This document shows positions 63,793-64,000 of a DNA stretch of 64,000 nt, one piece after another (within the stretch, counting starts at the first letter, position 1; every line of letters starts with the position of its first letter). Source of the DNA: Henriciella marina DSM 19595 (lineage in GTDB: Bacteria; Pseudomonadota; Alphaproteobacteria; Caulobacterales; Hyphomonadaceae). Location of the stretch: assembly GCF_000376805.1 (NCBI RefSeq), contig NZ_AQXT01000002.1, positions 1,612,001-1,676,000 on the forward strand, read 5' to 3'. Below the pieces are notes generated by a model, which was not told the DNA's origin, did no database searches, and saw only the letters and a program-made list of their open reading frames with translations. A program made the position numbers and the translations under genes.

Positions 63793-63946
63793 AATCACTC
63801 CGCCTCGGCTTTGCCGTTGTCATTGAGGACATTTATCGCGGAGATGCCTTAACGAGGTCTCACCAATTGAAGGCAATTAGGAGGCAGTTCGTAAGCGAAA
63901 TGCGGCGTTTTCTTTACCCTGTCCGGCAGATGTATACATAAGCCCC

Positions 63947-64000
63947 ATGAGTGCCCGCCCATCGCCGAGATCACGAAAAGCCCCCGACCGGGTCTGGCAG
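63947..64000 (+). CDS. Start of a gene cut by the window end
   Basis: An ATG at 63947 opens an uninterrupted frame to the end (MSARPSPRSRKAPDRVWQ). Only 18 residues are visible and no family can be assigned. The ribosome site is weak. A TATACAT sequence lies just upstream. Confidence 0.35.
   Translation, partial: MSARPSPRSRKAPDRVWQ

Overview
The window looks like the chromosome of an aquatic alphaproteobacterium of the Hyphomonadaceae/Caulobacterales type, possibly Henriciella or a close relative. The evidence is a CtrA response regulator almost identical in layout to the Caulobacter protein, a SciP homologue beside the flagellar fliF-fliG-fliN cluster, CtrA-type TTAA-N7-TTAA boxes, GANTC sites at the ctrA promoter, and GC-rich genes with CTCCCGC..GCGGGAG intergenic repeats. 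Genus is an inference.

Layout. 1-7.2 kb: mnmA, sciP, a flagellar switch operon (an unusually small FliF-like protein, FliG, a small FliH-position protein, FliN), flhF, flhG and ctrA. 7.2-16 kb: an aldehyde dehydrogenase, an MscS channel coupled to a Cys-rich protein, dnaK with a sigma32-type promoter, a DUF2061 protein, a beta-propeller lipoprotein, grpE and hrcA. 16-24.5 kb: an MFS sugar transporter coupled to rph, a group III globin, creA, a GIY-YIG protein, an XRE/DUF2975 pair, rdgB-hemW, an SDR and a methyltransferase. 24.5-31.3 kb: a glycine-zipper exported protein behind a perfect CtrA box, a four-gene operon (voltage-gated-type K+ channel with zinc ribbon, CoA ligase, ThDP enzyme, CPT-like kinase) and a Crp/Fnr regulator. 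31.3-39.5 kb: an S41 protease lipoprotein, an M20 peptidase, and a tightly overlapping operon of a sulfotransferase plus five small membrane proteins, three of them tandem paralogues. 39.9-40.8 kb: an AT-rich orphan gene that may be a divergent class III nucleotide cyclase. 40.8-42.2 kb: dihydroorotase.

42.3-58.5 kb is an AT-richer genomic island bounded by inverted copies of a 37-bp repeat. It holds a large Cas4-like nuclease/UPF1-like helicase, then a compact set in two divergent operons: MerR-like HTH - Cas1 - cytosine-5 methyltransferase leftward, and HTH - HNH nuclease - family B DNA polymerase rightward. Cas1 plus PolB plus HNH plus HTH, without Cas2 or a CRISPR array, is the signature of a casposon. 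Short inverted repeats (AGAACTCTGTT / AACAGAGTTCT) lie at its two ends, but no target-site duplication was found by eye. The cas1 gene itself contains a perfect 38-bp inverted repeat with a 10-bp spacer, inside an intact reading frame. Right of it lies a small class III lanthipeptide locus: a 77-aa precursor ending SSSSCSC, a LanKC synthetase and a convergent cupin protein.

58.6-64 kb returns to host housekeeping genes: a lipoprotein, bioY, ygfZ, tag, a small lipoprotein, a KASIII-family enzyme, pirin, a 47-aa membrane peptide and the start of a further gene.
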